Shown here: positions 7,818 to 16,324 of the stretch, one piece after another
Numbering within the stretch: the stretch's first letter is position 1
Layout: the number at the start of each line of letters is the position of its first letter
Assembly: GCA_050699055.1 (NCBI GenBank)
Contig: JBOHCT010000009.1
Location: forward strand, 1 to 41,780
From: JBOHCT01 sp050699055
GTDB lineage: Bacteria > Actinomycetota > Actinomycetes > Streptosporangiales > JBOHCT01
DNA length: 41,780 nt
Direction of reading: 5' to 3'
Translations under genes and position numbers: made by a program
The notes under the pieces: model-generated
Database searches by the model: none
The model's input: only the letters and a program-made list of their open reading frames with translations
What the model was told of the DNA's origin: nothing

Positions 7818-10800
7818 ATGGGTACGGCGCGGGATCCCTTCGACGCGGGCGGGCTGCGTCAGCGTGTCCTCGACGCCTGGGCCGCGTCGCCGGCTCGTTT
7901 CCGTGAGGACGCCAACGCCGAGGAAGAGCTGGCACTCGGCGGTTACCGCGACCGGCTTGTCGTCGAGCTCGCGCAGAACGCCGCCGACGCCGCCGCCCGT
8001 AAGGGCGTAGCCGGGCGGCTCAGGCTCGTGCTCCGCGACGGTGCGCTGGTCGCCGCGAACACTGGTGCGCCACTGGACGCCGCCGGCGTCGAGGCGCTGT
8101 CGACCCTCCGGGCCTCGGCGAAACGTGACGAGCGGGCGGCCGTCGGGCGCTTCGGTGTCGGGTTCGCCGCCGTTCTCGCCGTGACGGACGAGCCGCGGGT
8201 CTGCTCGTCGACCGGCGCCGTGCGCTGGTCCAGGAGCGACACGCTCGACCGCGTACGCGACATCCGGGTCCTGGCCGACGAGCTGGCTCGTCGCGGCGGC
8301 ACCGTACCCGTCTTGCGCCTTCCCTTCCCGGCCGACGACCAACCGCCAGAAGGCTTCGACACGGCGGTGGTCCTTCCCCTGCGCGACGAGCGGGCCGAGG
8401 GGCTCACCAGGCGGCTGTTGGACGAGACCGGTCCAGCCTTGCTCATCGCCCTGCCCGCGCTCGAGGCGGTGGAGATCGAGGCCGGGGGCGTCGTCCGTGA
8501 GCTGCGCTCGTCGAGGTCGGGCGACGTCGTGGACGTCGACGTCGGGGGCGCGCCGACCCGTTGGCGACTGGCGCAGGCGGGAGGCGACCTCGATCCCGCC
8601 CTGCTCGCCGACCGTCCGACCGAGGAGCGCACGCGCCCGCACTGGTCGGTGACGTGGGCGGTGCCGGTCGACGGCGAGGACCGGCCGTACCGCGCGTTGC
8701 CTCCCGGGGTACCCGGGGTCGTGCACGCACCGACACCGAGCGACGAGCGGCTCGAGCTGCCCGCGCTGCTCCTCGCGCCGTTCCCACTCGCGCCCGACCG
8801 CCGCCACGTCGCGCCCGGACCGCTGACCGACTTCCTGGTCCGTGCGGCCGGTGAGACCTACGCCGAGGTGGTGAGCGCGCTGCCGCCCGACCCCTCTGTA
8901 CTCGCTCTCGTTCCCGGCCCCGCGGCGGCAGGGGAACTCGACGCCATGGTGCGCCGGGCGATTCTCGCGGTGCTCCCCGAGACCCCGTTCCTCCCGACCG
9001 CCGCCGGGCCGGGAGGGCGGGTGTCGCCGCGCGCCGCGGTCGTCGTCGACGCCGGCCCAGATGCCGGACCCGCACTGCTCGATCTGTTGGCTCCGGTCAT
9101 CGACGGGCTGGTACCCGCCGGCTGGCCGCCGCGGGCCCAGGCCTTCACCGCCCTTGGTGTGCGTCGAATGCATCTCGCGGACGTCGTCGACCTGCTCGCC
9201 GGGCTCGATCGTGAGCCGCGGTGGTGGGTCCGGGTGTACACGGCACTCGAGAGTGCCGACGCCGAGGCCCTCGGTGCTCTTCCCGTGCCGCTCGCCGACG
9301 GTAGGTTGGTGCGCGGCGTACGCGGCCTGCTCGTCGCGGCGGAGGGAGTCGACCCCGCACGCCTGACGCCGCTCCCGTTGCGCTTCGTCCACCCCGACGC
9401 CTTCCATCCGGTGCTGCGTCGGCTCGGCGCGCTTCCAGCCACACCACGCGTGGTGCTCGACGAGTCCGCCACCCGTGCCGCGGTGGCCCACTCCTGCGAT
9501 GACGAGGACCCGCAGCCGATCGCGGAAGCGGTGCTGGGCCTCGTGGCCGCGGCGGGTCTCGAGCCGGGAGAGGAGCCGTGGCTCGCCGACCTCGCGCTGC
9601 CCGCCGACGACGGTGAGTGGTCACCCGCGGGAGAGCTGCTGCTCCCCGAGAGCCCACTCGCGGGTGTCATCGCCGAGGACGCGCCGCTCGGGGTCCTGTC
9701 CCCCGACACGGTGGAGCGCGTCGGTCCTCAGGTCTGTGAGGCGGCCGGGGTGCTGCGCACCTTCGCCGTGCTGCGCGAGGACGATGTCCCGCTCGACCCC
9801 GAGGTCATGGACCACGATCTCGACGGCGAGGCGGAGTGGGCCGAGGACGTGCTCGCCGAGCTGTCCGGCGAGCCTGACCGACACGAGGGAGCCGCTCCGC
9901 CGCTGCTGCCCGAGCTTGTCGCCGTACGCGACCTCGACCTCGTCGATCCGGACCTCTGGGAGGACGCACTGGCCCTGCTCGCAGGGCGCGACCTGCGTGC
10001 GGCAGTCGTCGAGCCGGCGCGCGTGCTGCTCCCCGGCGGCCGCGAGCTACGCGTGCGGTCCTACACCGCGTGGTGGCTGGCCCGACATCCGGTCATCGAC
10101 GGCCGCCGGCCCACGGAGCTGCGGGTGTCCTCGGACCCCCTGCTCGCCGGCCTGTACGACGCCGCACCTGGCGACACCGCCCCGGAGCTGCTCGCCGCGA
10201 TCGGAGGGCGCACGACCGTGGCCGCGCTGCTCGCGGAGGCCGGCGGCCCCGACGAGCTGCTCGCGCGGCTCGCCGATCCGAGCGTGCCGGTCGCCCGTTC
10301 GCAGCTGCGCGCACTCCTGTCCGCGCTCGCCATGATCGACGTCGATCGGGTCACGCCGCCGGAGCGCGTGCGCGCGGTCGTCGGCAGGGAGGTCGACGTC
10401 GTCTCCGCCGAGGAGGCGGTGGTGGTCGACGCCCCCGACCTCGTTCCGCTCCTCGGCGGGCGCCCGCTCCTGCTGGTTCGCAGCGACGTCGCGGAACCGT
10501 TGGCCGATGTGCTCGACGTCGCGCTGGCCAGCGAGATGGTGGCCGGTGCCGTGGAGTCGTCGGGGGAGGAGCGCCCGGTTCCCGACGTCGTCCGCGAGAT
10601 CCTCCCGGACACGCCCGAGACGTACGTCGCGCACGACCGGCTCATCGCCGACGGGCACGAGGTGACGTGGCGGTGTGTCGGTCGGACAGTGCACGCGTGC
10701 GGGACGGCGGGGCTCGCGAGGGGGCTGGCCTGGGCGGCCGGGCGCTTCGAAGCACGGTTGCTGGTCGAGGTCCTGCTGACCGATCCCGGGCGGGCGGGCG

Positions 10801-10832
10801 AGCTTCTCGTCGAGGCCGACCTGGGCGGGTGA
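7818..10832 (+). CDS. Sacsin N-terminal-like GHKL ATPase protein
   Basis: A 1004-residue cytosolic protein. The N-terminal ~250 residues resemble the Hsp90-like ATP-binding domain of sacsin: the N-box ELAQNAADAA at 50-59 (E50, N54), a G1-like segment VAANTGAPL at 78-86, and the glycine lid GRFGVGFAAVL at 110-120. The remaining ~750 residues are acidic, rich in Leu/Ala/Asp/Val, and without a motif I can name. Actinobacterial homologues are generally annotated as ATP-binding or chaperone-like proteins without demonstrated function. The leaderless-type promoter fixes the start at 7818. It lies between DUF3027 and, convergently, DUF2530. Confidence 0.85.
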   Translation: MGTARDPFDAGGLRQRVLDAWAASPARFREDANAEEELALGGYRDRLVVELAQNAADAAARKGVAGRLRLVLRDGALVAANTGAPLDAAGVEALSTLRASAKRDERAAVGRFGVGFAAVLAVTDEPRVCSSTGAVRWSRSDTLDRVRDIRVLADELARRGGTVPVLRLPFPADDQPPEGFDTAVVLPLRDERAEGLTRRLLDETGPALLIALPALEAVEIEAGGVVRELRSSRSGDVVDVDVGGAPTRWRLAQAGGDLDPALLADRPTEERTRPHWSVTWAVPVDGEDRPYRALPPGVPGVVHAPTPSDERLELPALLLAPFPLAPDRRHVAPGPLTDFLVRAAGETYAEVVSALPPDPSVLALVPGPAAAGELDAMVRRAILAVLPETPFLPTAAGPGGRVSPRAAVVVDAGPDAGPALLDLLAPVIDGLVPAGWPPRAQAFTALGVRRMHLADVVDLLAGLDREPRWWVRVYTALESADAEALGALPVPLADGRLVRGVRGLLVAAEGVDPARLTPLPLRFVHPDAFHPVLRRLGALPATPRVVLDESATRAAVAHSCDDEDPQPIAEAVLGLVAAAGLEPGEEPWLADLALPADDGEWSPAGELLLPESPLAGVIAEDAPLGVLSPDTVERVGPQVCEAAGVLRTFAVLREDDVPLDPEVMDHDLDGEAEWAEDVLAELSGEPDRHEGAAPPLLPELVAVRDLDLVDPDLWEDALALLAGRDLRAAVVEPARVLLPGGRELRVRSYTAWWLARHPVIDGRRPTELRVSSDPLLAGLYDAAPGDTAPELLAAIGGRTTVAALLAEAGGPDELLARLADPSVPVARSQLRALLSALAMIDVDRVTPPERVRAVVGREVDVVSAEEAVVVDAPDLVPLLGGRPLLLVRSDVAEPLADVLDVALASEMVAGAVESSGEERPVPDVVREILPDTPETYVAHDRLIADGHEVTWRCVGRTVHACGTAGLARGLAWAAGRFEARLLVEVLLTDPGRAGELLVEADLGG

Positions 10833-10851
10833 CGGGGCCCCCGCGGTCACC
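10828..10851. terminator. Hairpin between convergent genes
   Basis: GGTGAC (10828-10833) and GTCACC (10846-10851) flank a GGGG/CCCC inner pairing. It overlaps the stop of the sacsin-like gene and the 3' end of the opposing DUF2530 gene, so it could terminate both. Confidence 0.4.
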
Positions 10852-11068
10852 AGAGGCCGGCGCGCTTGCGGCGCCAGACGTACCACAGTCCGAAGAAGCC
10901 CCCGGCGATGCCCGTCACGCAGGTCCAGACCCACCACTGCTGATCGAACGAAAGCACCGGCCGCAGGACGAGCAGGAGGACCAGCGCGATCACCCACAGG
11001 GCCGTGCCGATCAGGACGGGCAGCGCCTCGTTCGAGTGCATCGGCTGGGCCTCGTGTCGCCGGTCCAT
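10847..11068 (-). CDS. DUF2530 family membrane protein
   Basis: A 73-residue protein with two transmembrane helices (about residues 18-37, VLIGTALWVIALVLLLVLRP, and 45-63) and a positively charged tail, YVWRRKRAGLW. It matches the small actinobacterial DUF2530 family; function unknown. The ATG at 11068 is preferred over the GTG at 11074 because TACGCT occupies 11075-11080, exactly 6 nt upstream of that ATG in the leaderless arrangement. It is transcribed towards the sacsin-like gene and away from the NCS2 permease. Confidence 0.85.
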   Translation of the reverse strand: MDRRHEAQPMHSNEALPVLIGTALWVIALVLLLVLRPVLSFDQQWWVWTCVTGIAGGFFGLWYVWRRKRAGLW

Positions 11069-11080
11069 GGCCACAGCGTA
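11069..11080 (-). promoter_or_regulatory. Leaderless promoter of the DUF2530 gene
   Basis: On the minus strand TACGCT (11080 to 11075) is followed by 6 nt and the ATG at 11068. This spacing excludes the in-frame GTG at 11074 as the main start. Confidence 0.6.
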
Positions 11081-11146
11081 TGCTCGCTCGCCGCGGAGAA
11101 GGTGGGGGCTTGGCTACGGGCTCGGCTTCTGGCACGCTTCGACGCC

Positions 11147-12622
<1,476 letters not shown>

Positions 12623-12661
12623 CGTACGCGGATCCGGTTCGACGGAATACCTCGGATCGGA

Positions 12662-12693
12662 TACCGTTAGCAAAAGTAATGAGCGAGGCTAAC
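12662..12693 (+). promoter_or_regulatory. Promoter and probable MarR operator
   Basis: TACCGT (12662-12667) is a -10 candidate, with TTCGAC (12638-12643) 18 nt upstream as -35. An inverted repeat GTTAGC (12666-12671) / GCTAAC (12688-12693) overlaps the -10 and the expected start site, with arm centres 22 bp apart, two helical turns. Repression by the downstream MarR protein is inferred. Confidence 0.5.
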
Positions 12694-12700
12694 AAACCGG

Positions 12701-13138
12701 ATGACAGCGACACTGACACGCACCGACGCGGGTCTGGCCAGCGCTCTTCGCATCTCGATCACCCGACTGGCCCGACGCTTGCGCAGCCAGCGGGCGGATT
12801 CCACGCTCTCTGGCACTCAGCTCGCGGCCCTCGCCGCGCTCGAGGGCCACGGCGCGATGACGCCAAGGGAGCTGGCGGAACACGAGAAGGTGCAGCCCCC
12901 CTCAATGACCCGGGTGGTCGCGGGGCTCGAGGAGCGGGGACTGGTCACGCGCAGCCCCCATCCGACCGACGGCCGGCAGGTGCTGCTCGCCCCGACCGAC
13001 GAGGGGCGGGCGCTGCTGAAGGAGGACCGTCGACGCAGGGAGGCGTGGCTGTCGCAGAAGATGCGGGAGCTGAGCCCGCAGGAACGGCAGATCCTGCGGG
13101 CGGCGGCGCCGGTCCTGGAGAAGCTCAGCCAGTCCTGA
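12701..13138 (+). CDS. MarR-family transcriptional regulator
   Basis: A 145-residue winged-helix dimeric DNA-binding protein. It shows an N-terminal helix ASALRISITRLARRLRSQ, the helix-turn-helix MTPRELAEHEKVQPPSMTRV (about 52-71) and the wing RSPHPTDGRQVLLAPT with the conserved Asp-Gly-Arg. The length is typical. It starts at ATG 12701, directly after an inverted repeat that is a plausible autoregulatory operator. Its 3' end overlaps the MFS gene that follows, an arrangement suggesting that it controls that exporter. Ligand unknown. Confidence 0.9.
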   Translation: MTATLTRTDAGLASALRISITRLARRLRSQRADSTLSGTQLAALAALEGHGAMTPRELAEHEKVQPPSMTRVVAGLEERGLVTRSPHPTDGRQVLLAPTDEGRALLKEDRRRREAWLSQKMRELSPQERQILRAAAPVLEKLSQS

Positions 13139-14448
13139 CCCGCCGCCGTGGCTTTCCGTCGCCCTTCGGCATTCGCCTCCGCGGCCTCGCGCTCGGGTCG
13201 ACCTTCCGCTCTCTCCGCGTGCGCAACTACCGCCTGTACGCCGGTGGGCAGCTCGCGTCGAACACTGGCACCTGGATGCAGCGCACCGCCCAGGACTGGC
13301 TCGTCGTCGAGCTCACCCACGGCAGCGGCACGGCGCTCGGTACCACGATGGCGCTGCAGTTCCTGCCGATGCTGCTGTTCGGGCTATGGGGCGGGGTCAT
13401 CGCCGACCGCTTCCCCAAGCGGCGGATCCTCATGGTCACGCGCGCGTCCATGGGTGTGGTCTCCTTGATCCTCGGGCTGCTCGTCCTCACCGGGGGCGCC
13501 CACCTGTGGCACATCTACGCGCTGGCGTTCGGGCTCGGCCTGATCACGACGGTGGACAACCCGTCGCGCCAGTCGTTCGTCGTGGAGATCGTCGGCCGCG
13601 AGCACGTCCCCAACGCCGTCGCGCTGAACAGCGCCACCTTCAACACCGGCCGCGTCCTCGGACCCGCGGTCGCCGGCCTCCTCATCGGGTTCGTCGGGAT
13701 GAGCCCGGTGCTGTTGCTCTCCGCGGCGACCTACGTGGGGATGCTCGCCGGGCTCGGGATGATGCGGGAGCGTCAGCTCTACGCGGCCGAGCCGGTACGC
13801 AAGGGCCGGGGACGGGTGCGCGAGGGCCTGCGGTACGTACGCGGGTCGCCCGTTCTCCTGTTGCCGATCATCATCGGCGGCGTCCTCGGCACGTTCGCGT
13901 TCAACTTCCAGCTCATGATCGCGCTGATGGCCAAACACACCTTCGGGCGCGGCGCCAGCGAGTTCGGACTGCTGTCGAGCGCGCTCGCCGTGGGCGCGCT
14001 CGTGGGCGCACTCCTGGCCGCCCGCAGGAGGCAGGCGAGCCAGCGGGCCGTCGTCGGGGCGGCGGTCGCGTTCGGGGTCCTGGCGGTCGTCAGCGGCCTC
14101 ATGCCGACGTACATAGCGTTCATGCTCCTGCTGATCCCGGTGGGGATCTGCACGCAGATGTTCGGCACCTCCGCGAACGCCTTCCTGCAGCTTCGGTCCG
14201 CGCCGGCCGTGCGTGGCCGGGTCATGGCGCTCTACGTGATGGTTTTCCTCGGTGGGAAACCCCTGGGGGCACCCTTGATGGGGTGGGTCGGCGAAACGCT
14301 CGGCGCGCGGTTCACCCTCATCATCGGCGGGCTGCTGTCGATGACCGTCGCGGTCGTCGTGGCCGCCGTGCTCGCCCGCGCACAGGGCCTCTCGGTGCGT
14401 CCGCATGCCCTGCCGCGGCCGCACGTCGACGTTGTACGCCCACTGTGA
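13135..14448 (+). CDS. MFS_3-type exporter coupled to marR
   Basis: A 12-helix permease of the MFS_3/enterobactin-exporter-like group, probably a drug or metabolite exporter. The conserved start FRSLRVRNYRLYAGGQLASN and the motif QRTAQDWLVVELT are visible, then GGVIADRFPKRRILM (loop 2-3) and PAVRGRVMALYVMVF near the C-terminal half. The start is uncertain: the conserved N-terminus begins upstream of the first standard in-frame codon (GTG 13219), and the nearest upstream standard one is GTG 13045, deep inside marR. A CTG at 13135 would overlap the marR stop as CTGA, and 13135 is given here on that basis (437 residues). The end at 14448 is certain. Confidence 0.85.
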   Translation: MTRRRGFPSPFGIRLRGLALGSTFRSLRVRNYRLYAGGQLASNTGTWMQRTAQDWLVVELTHGSGTALGTTMALQFLPMLLFGLWGGVIADRFPKRRILMVTRASMGVVSLILGLLVLTGGAHLWHIYALAFGLGLITTVDNPSRQSFVVEIVGREHVPNAVALNSATFNTGRVLGPAVAGLLIGFVGMSPVLLLSAATYVGMLAGLGMMRERQLYAAEPVRKGRGRVREGLRYVRGSPVLLLPIIIGGVLGTFAFNFQLMIALMAKHTFGRGASEFGLLSSALAVGALVGALLAARRRQASQRAVVGAAVAFGVLAVVSGLMPTYIAFMLLLIPVGICTQMFGTSANAFLQLRSAPAVRGRVMALYVMVFLGGKPLGAPLMGWVGETLGARFTLIIGGLLSMTVAVVVAAVLARAQGLSVRPHALPRPHVDVVRPL

Positions 14449-14465
14449 TGAGGCTGTGATGAGGC
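14444..14465 (+). repeat. Tandem 11-bp duplication at the MFS/thpR junction
   Basis: TGTGATGAGGC occurs twice head-to-tail (14444-14454 and 14455-14465). It contains the MFS stop and the thpR start, and creates a three-codon minicistron (ATG AGG CTG TGA, 14448-14459) whose stop overlaps the real thpR ATG. Confidence 0.85.
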
Positions 14466-15043
14466 TGTTCGTCGCCCTGGCGCCCCCGCCGGAGATCCTC
14501 CATGAGATCGAGACGGCCGTCGCCGCCTACCGTGCGGAGTGGCCGACCCTGCGCTGGGTGCGACGGGATCTCTGGCACGTGACGCTCGCGTTCCTCGGCG
14601 AGGTCGAGGACCGGAGGGTACCGCCGCTCATGTCCCGCCTCGAACGCACGGCCGCCCGCTACCCGTCGCTCAGGCTCTCCTTCGCGGGCGCCGGCGCGTT
14701 CCCCTCCGCGGGGAGCAGGTCCGGGCGCGTCCTGTGGACGGGCATCGACGGCGATCGCAGAGCGCTCGCGCGCCTCGCCGACTCGGTGTCGGCCGCCGCA
14801 CGGCACGCTGGCATCGACGTAGGTGAACGCAAGCGCTCCTTCTCAGCGCACCTCACGCTGGCGCGCGTCCGCGAGCCCACCTGCCTGCGGCCGCTCGTCG
14901 ACGGGCTGTCGTCCTATGTGGGGACCCCCTGGGACGCGGGCGAGCTGTGCCTCGTCCGCAGCCACCTCGGGCGGGAACCTCGGTACGAGACGATCGGCGC
15001 CTGGCCACTGCGCGGGGCCGCGGGCCCGCCGAGCGAGGGGTGA
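14459..15043 (+). CDS. thpR: RNA 2',3'-cyclic phosphodiesterase (2H family)
   Basis: A 194-residue cytosolic enzyme of the 2H phosphoesterase superfamily (LigT/ThpR) that opens 2',3'-cyclic phosphates on RNA. The two catalytic H-x-T/S-L motifs are HVTLAFLG (H40) and HLTLAR (H131), at normal spacing, after the typical MRLFVALAPP N-terminus. The ATG at 14459 overlaps the stop of a three-codon minicistron, which itself overlaps the MFS stop, so translation is probably coupled to the exporter. It closes the conserved marR-MFS-thpR run. Confidence 0.92.
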   Translation: MRLFVALAPPPEILHEIETAVAAYRAEWPTLRWVRRDLWHVTLAFLGEVEDRRVPPLMSRLERTAARYPSLRLSFAGAGAFPSAGSRSGRVLWTGIDGDRRALARLADSVSAAARHAGIDVGERKRSFSAHLTLARVREPTCLRPLVDGLSSYVGTPWDAGELCLVRSHLGREPRYETIGAWPLRGAAGPPSEG

Positions 15044-15097
15044 CGCGTGCGCGCGGCCCTCTCCGGCCGGGTCGGCCATGCCCGACGCCTCGGGGGA

Positions 15098-15109
15098 TAA
15101 CCTGCGGCT
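15098..15109 (+). promoter_or_regulatory. Leaderless promoter of the 27-residue peptide
   Basis: TAACCT at 15098-15103 lies exactly 6 nt before the GTG at 15110. No convincing -35 is visible at the usual distance. Confidence 0.45.
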
Positions 15110-15193
15110 GTGGGTCGTCCACGCCGCTGGCTGCTCCCCGCGATACTCGCGCTCCTCGTGGTCGTGGTCATCGCAGGAAGCCTCTTGCACTGA
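15110..15193 (+). CDS. Putative 27-residue single-span membrane peptide
   Basis: The GTG frame encodes a basic N-terminus (MGRPRRW) followed by one hydrophobic helix (LLPAILALLVVVVIAGSLLH) and a stop. The positive-inside charge pattern and exact leaderless promoter spacing support real expression, although so short a frame can arise by chance. A CACTGAC/GTCAGTG inverted repeat (15188-15194, 15212-15218) brackets the stop and may be a terminator. Location is probably the cytoplasmic membrane; no homologue is recognised. It lies between thpR and the convergent aldo/keto reductase. Confidence 0.45.
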   Translation: MGRPRRWLLPAILALLVVVVIAGSLLH

Positions 15194-15301
15194 CAGGCAT
15201 CCAAGATCTGCGTCAGTGGTCCAGAAGAGCAGCACTCTCCGCGCTCGGACCACAAATGCGGTCTTGGGCGCGGGCTGCCGGGGAGCCGACAGCGCCGGCC
15301 C

Positions 15302-16273
15302 CTACCAGGCGTAGGCCTCGGGGGCAGGGCGGCCGGGTCCCGGGAAGATCTCGTCCAGCCGCTTGAGCGCGTCCTCGTCGAGCGTGACGTCGAGGGCAGG
15401 CAGCGAGTTCTCGAAGTGCTCCATCGTGCGTGGTCCCACGATTGGCGCGGTCACGCCGGGTTGGTGCAGGAGCCAGGCGAGGGCGACGTTCGCCGGGTGC
15501 GCGCCGAGCTCGTCGCAGTACGACTCGTACGCCCCGACCTGATCCCGTCGCCTTTCCAGCGCGTCGGCCGCCCGCCCGCCGGTGCTGCGGCTGCGGTCGC
15601 GCTTACGCAGGATGCCGCCGAGCAGGCCGCCGTGGAGCGGGCTGTAGGGGATGACGCCGACGCCGTAGTCACGGCAGGCGGGCAGCACCTCGAGCTCGAT
15701 CGACCGCTGGTCGAGGTTGTAGAGGGACTGTTCGGAGACCAGGCCGAGGATATTCCGCCGTCGGGCGGCCTCCTGGGCCTTGGCGATGTGCCAGCCGGCG
15801 TGGTTGGAGGACCCGACGTAGACGATCTTGCCCTGCTGGCGCAGCACCTGCATCGCCTCCCAGACCTCGTCCCACGGCGTCGACCGGTCGACGTGGTGCA
15901 TCTGGTACAGATCGATGTGGTCGGTCCGCAGGCGCCGCAGCGAGGCGTCGCAGGCGCGTCGGATGTTGAACGCCGACAAGCCCATGTCGCCGGGCCAGTC
16001 GCTCATCGACCCGTACACCTTGCTCGCGAGGACCGTGTGGTCGCGCCTGCCGCCGCCCTTCGCGAACCAGCGACCGATGATCTCCTCGGTCGCCCCCTTG
16101 CCCGCGTGCCGGCCGTAGGTGTTGGCGGTGTCGAAGAAGTTGACCCCGTGCTCGTGGGCGCGATCCATGATCGCGTGACTGTCATCCTCTGGCGTCTCGG
16201 GGCCGAAGTTCATCGTACCGAGGCACAGCGGGCTGACGCGGAGGCCGCTGTGACCGAGTTGGGTGTAGTCCAT
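15302..16273 (-). CDS. Aldo/keto reductase
   Basis: A 323-residue NADPH-dependent TIM-barrel oxidoreductase reducing carbonyl substrates. Visible are FDTANTYG with the catalytic Asp and Tyr, VLASKVYG with the Lys, LYQMHHVD with the His, VGSSNHAGW, and the cofactor-binding VTAPIVGPRTMEHFENS near the C-terminus. The length is normal. The ATG at 16273 (MDYTQLGHSG) is chosen over the ATG at 16282 because GACAAT (16281-16286) stands 7 nt upstream in the leaderless pattern. It is the last intact gene before a stretch of decayed genes on the plus strand. Confidence 0.93.
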   Translation of the reverse strand: MDYTQLGHSGLRVSPLCLGTMNFGPETPEDDSHAIMDRAHEHGVNFFDTANTYGRHAGKGATEEIIGRWFAKGGGRRDHTVLASKVYGSMSDWPGDMGLSAFNIRRACDASLRRLRTDHIDLYQMHHVDRSTPWDEVWEAMQVLRQQGKIVYVGSSNHAGWHIAKAQEAARRRNILGLVSEQSLYNLDQRSIELEVLPACRDYGVGVIPYSPLHGGLLGGILRKRDRSRSTGGRAADALERRRDQVGAYESYCDELGAHPANVALAWLLHQPGVTAPIVGPRTMEHFENSLPALDVTLDEDALKRLDEIFPGPGRPAPEAYAW

Positions 16274-16286
16274 GACCCCCATTGTC
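16274..16286 (-). promoter_or_regulatory. Putative leaderless promoter of the aldo/keto reductase
   Basis: GACAAT (16286 to 16281 on the minus strand) is followed by 7 nt and the ATG at 16273, as at the DUF3027 gene. Confidence 0.45.
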
Positions 16287-16324
16287 ACCCAGCGGCTCGA
16301 AGAGGGCCGAATGCGCGGCCCGAG

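Noticed and set aside
7665..9491. 608-codon frame antisense to the sacsin-like gene
   Set aside because: Typical high-GC antisense shadow with no recognisable domain and biased Arg/Gly/His composition.
10070..11146. N-terminal extension of the NCS2 permease frame across the end of the sacsin-like gene
   Set aside because: The extension is Arg/Gly-rich shadow coding of the sacsin-like and DUF2530 genes; conserved permease sequence begins only after GTG 11147.
15044..15097. tRNA or small RNA between thpR and the 27-residue peptide frame
   Set aside because: No cloverleaf or conserved RNA structure could be formed; none was seen elsewhere in the window either.
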